Source of the DNA: Patellaria atrata CBS 101060
Lineage: Eukaryota; Ascomycota; Dothideomycetes; Patellariales; Patellariaceae
Length of the DNA: 48,642 nt
NCBI GenBank assembly: GCA_010093705.1
Contig: MU006127.1
Coordinates: 1 to 48,642, forward strand
Direction of reading: 5' to 3'
The notes below the pieces were generated by a model, which saw nothing but the letters and a program-made list of their open reading frames with translations, searched no databases and was not told the origin of the DNA. Positions 45,890-48,642 of the stretch are shown piece after piece. The translations under genes and the position numbers were made by a program. Position 1 is the first letter of the stretch. Each line of letters begins with the position of its first letter.

Positions 45890-48642
45890 TAAAATATATT
45901 TTTAAAAATTAATAAAAAGCTTTTTTTATTAATATAAAAAATATATTAATATATTAAATTTTAAATATATTAGAAATATTTATATTTTAATAATAAAAAG
46001 TAAATTATATTAAATAATTAAAATATATATAATAAATTAAAAAATATATAAAATATATAAAATTTTATTTTTTAAATAATAATTTTTAAAATTTTAATTA
46101 AAATAACTTTTATAATTATTAAAAATAAATAATTTATATATTTTTATTATATATATTTTTATATATATATATATTAAAATATTTTAATTATTTAAGATTA
46201 AATATATTATTTATTTAATTATTATTAAAAATTAAAATTTTTTAATATAATATATTTATCTTTTTATATTATATAAAAATATAAATATAATTTTTATAAA
46301 TAATAAAGAGTAAAATTATATATTTTATAATATAAATATTTTAAATAATTATAATTTATTTTAAATTATTTAATTAAATAAAATTAAATTTTATATATTT
46401 TTATTATAATTATAAATTATAAAAATATATAAATAATAAATAAAAGAAAAAAAGAAATATTATTTAAAGAAATTATAAATAAAATAAATAATAAAGAATT
46501 ATATAATTTAAATAATAATTATTAATTATATTAATTATTATAAATAATTAATAATTAAAATAATTAAAGTATAAATAATTAAATTAATTATAAAAAATAA
46601 AAATATTTAAAAATAATTTTTCTTTTATATATTTATATTTTTTATAATTATTTTTACTATTAATTTTATTTATAAATTTAAATATTATAATTTTAAATTT
46701 AACTTTATTTATTATATTATTTTTATATAATATATTTTATCTTATTATAAATATTATTTAAAGTTAAAAAATTAATAAATTATATTATTAATTTAAAATA
46801 TCTTTATTATATATATTTTATTATTTTATTAAATCTATTTTTATAATTAATTATATTAAATAAGAAGTTAAATATATTTCTAAATTTATTTAATTTTATT
46901 TTAATAAATATAAACTTTTATTATAATATTATAATTATAATATAATAGAAAAGTATATAATAAATTTAAATATAATATTATTAGCTATAATTAATATAAA
47001 AATAGATAAAAAATATATTTAAATATTATATAAATATATTAATAAATTTAAAAATAAAAAAATAATTTAAAAATTTAAAAATTATTTTAAATAATTTATT
47101 ATATAATTACTTTTATTATAAAAATAAACTATAAAAGTTAAAAAATCTATATTATATAATAATAAATAAAATAAATTAAAAGAATTCTTAATTTAAATAA
47201 AAATTTATTATAAAAAAATAGAATTAATAGATAATAATAAATATATATTTAATATATTAATATATTTTAAAAAAGATATTTTAAAATAATTTAAATTTAT
47301 TATATAAAACTATTTTAAAAATAGTGAAAAATATTAAAAAGATAAAATAATAAAGATTTTTAAATTATTTTTAAAGTTTAAAAAAATATTTAAAAATATT
47401 TTTAAGAAAATTAATAAATAATAAATAATTAAAAGAAAGTTTTAAAAATTTAAATAAAAAGAATTAATTTTAAAATATATAATTATATTTTAATAAATAA
47501 TATTAATATTAAAATAATTTAATAAATTATTAATAATCGTTTTTTATTAAAATTTAAAGAAAGAAATAAAAAATAAATAAATTTATTATAAAAAATTAAT
47601 AATTATATAAAATATAATAACTTTAATAATTAAAATAAATAATAAATTATATAAATATAAATAAAAAAAAAATAAAAAAATATTATAATTAAATATAAAA
47701 AGAAAATAATAAAAGTTATAAATAAATAAAATTAAAAAGATTTAATAAATTTTAATTAACTATAATAGATAAAATAAAAGAAGTTAAAGAAATAATAATA
47801 TTTTATTTAAAAAGAAAAAGAATATTTTATAAATAAAATATATTTATAATATAAAAAAATAAAATATTTTAAAAGAAATTATTTATAAAAAATATAATTA
47901 TTCTTATAATATAATTAATATATATAATTTAAAATTATATATTTAATATTATTATTATTAGTTTTATCGTTAAAAAAGAAAAAGATTAAAAAAATATTAT
48001 TATTTTATTAAATAAAAATAAATAAACTATTAATATTATTTTTAATAATAGGAAATTAGTTAAAAAAGAAAATATTTCGATAATATTTAAATAATTAATA
48101 ATATTAAATATATAAAAATATATATATATATATAATATTAAAAATATTTAATATAAAATTAAGATTAAAAAAATAAAATATAAATATTTAATAAATTAAA
48201 TCTTATATACTAAATTATAAAATAATAATAATAATTTAAATAAAAGTTTTAAGATTAAAAATTAATTAAATCTAAATTTAATATTAATATAATTATTAAA
48301 GAATAATAATTAAACTTTATATTAAAAGTAAAAAATTATCTAATTTTTTAATAAATATAATATAAAAAAAGTAATTATTTATATTATAAATAATAAAAAA
48401 TTATAATAAAGTTTAAAAATTAAGATTTTATTTATATATATTTATTTAAAAGTAAATATTAAATAAAAGAATATAAAAACTATAAAAAGAAAATAAAAAA
48501 ATTTAAAAAAAAACTAAAAATTTAAATTATTAATAAATAATTATAAAAAATATAATAGTTTTAATTATATAAATAAATTTAAATATAAATAATATTATTA
48601 AATATTAATTTATATAGAATATATAATAATAATATAAAAAGA

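Larger units (their letters stand above)
44026..48642. repeat. Extremely AT-rich block, probably RIP-degraded repetitive DNA
   Basis: From about 44.03 kb to the end of the window the sequence is almost only A and T, with an abrupt edge after the normal-composition 3' flank of the last gene. There are no plausible reading frames. The few remaining C are mostly followed by T and the few G mostly preceded by A, with CpA and TpG nearly absent. That is the pattern expected after repeat-induced point mutation, which converts CpA to TpA on both strands. The original element cannot be identified from what is left; a transposon or retroelement array is likely. It continues past the window. Confidence 0.85.

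Noticed and set aside
44026-48642. Possible mitochondrial DNA, centromere or replication origin because of the AT content
   Set aside because: No mitochondrial genes or tRNAs are visible, the block adjoins nuclear genes, and the residual C/G context fits RIP. Centromere identity cannot be judged from sequence.

Overview
The window is nuclear DNA of a filamentous ascomycete (Pezizomycotina). The genes have short GT-AG introns, mostly 49-70 bp, with CTAAC/CTGAC-like branch sites. They include a CBM1-linked mannanase and a GH92 mannosidase. The right end is an extremely AT-rich block of the kind left by repeat-induced point mutation (RIP). A plant- or litter-associated leotiomycete would fit, but nothing here fixes the order or genus. 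No rRNA, tRNA or CRISPR was recognised.

Layout. 0.9-4.6 kb: a 1227-residue AAA ATPase with a basic, possibly mitochondrial N-terminus (+). 5.1-7.7 kb: a secreted GH92 alpha-mannosidase (+, three exons). 8.0-11.2 kb: a 941-residue multi-pass fungal membrane protein of unknown function (-, five exons). 12.4-24.7 kb: a Tom1/HUWE1 giant HECT ubiquitin ligase of 4045 residues (-, four exons). 25.75-26.13 kb: a BLOC-1 subunit 1 (GCN5L1-type) protein (-). 27.6-29.25 kb: a GH5 endo-beta-1,4-mannanase with an N-terminal CBM1 (+, five exons).

30.1-38.0 kb is a block of oxidoreductase genes that reads as an inositol / sugar-acid catabolic cluster. It holds a myo-inositol oxygenase (-), an aldo-keto reductase (+), a KduD-like short-chain dehydrogenase (-), a zinc-dependent polyol/L-idonate-type dehydrogenase (+) and a GFO/IDH/MocA (inositol-dehydrogenase-like) oxidoreductase (+). 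The first and last are broken: the oxygenase has three stops inside one otherwise continuous 326-codon frame, and the GFO/IDH/MocA gene has several stops and frame changes. The three genes between them are intact. If the grouping is functional, the lineage has lost the enzymes acting directly on inositol and kept those that would handle uronates, aldonates and polyols.

39.0-41.8 kb: an SPX-domain low-affinity phosphate transporter closest to Pho91 (+, five exons). 42.3-43.75 kb: a coiled-coil protein of unknown function with a 31-residue internal repeat (+). From about 44.03 kb to the end the sequence drops abruptly to almost pure A/T. It is non-coding and contains a roughly 660-bp unit repeated directly at an offset of about 702 bp, which suggests RIP-destroyed repetitive DNA.
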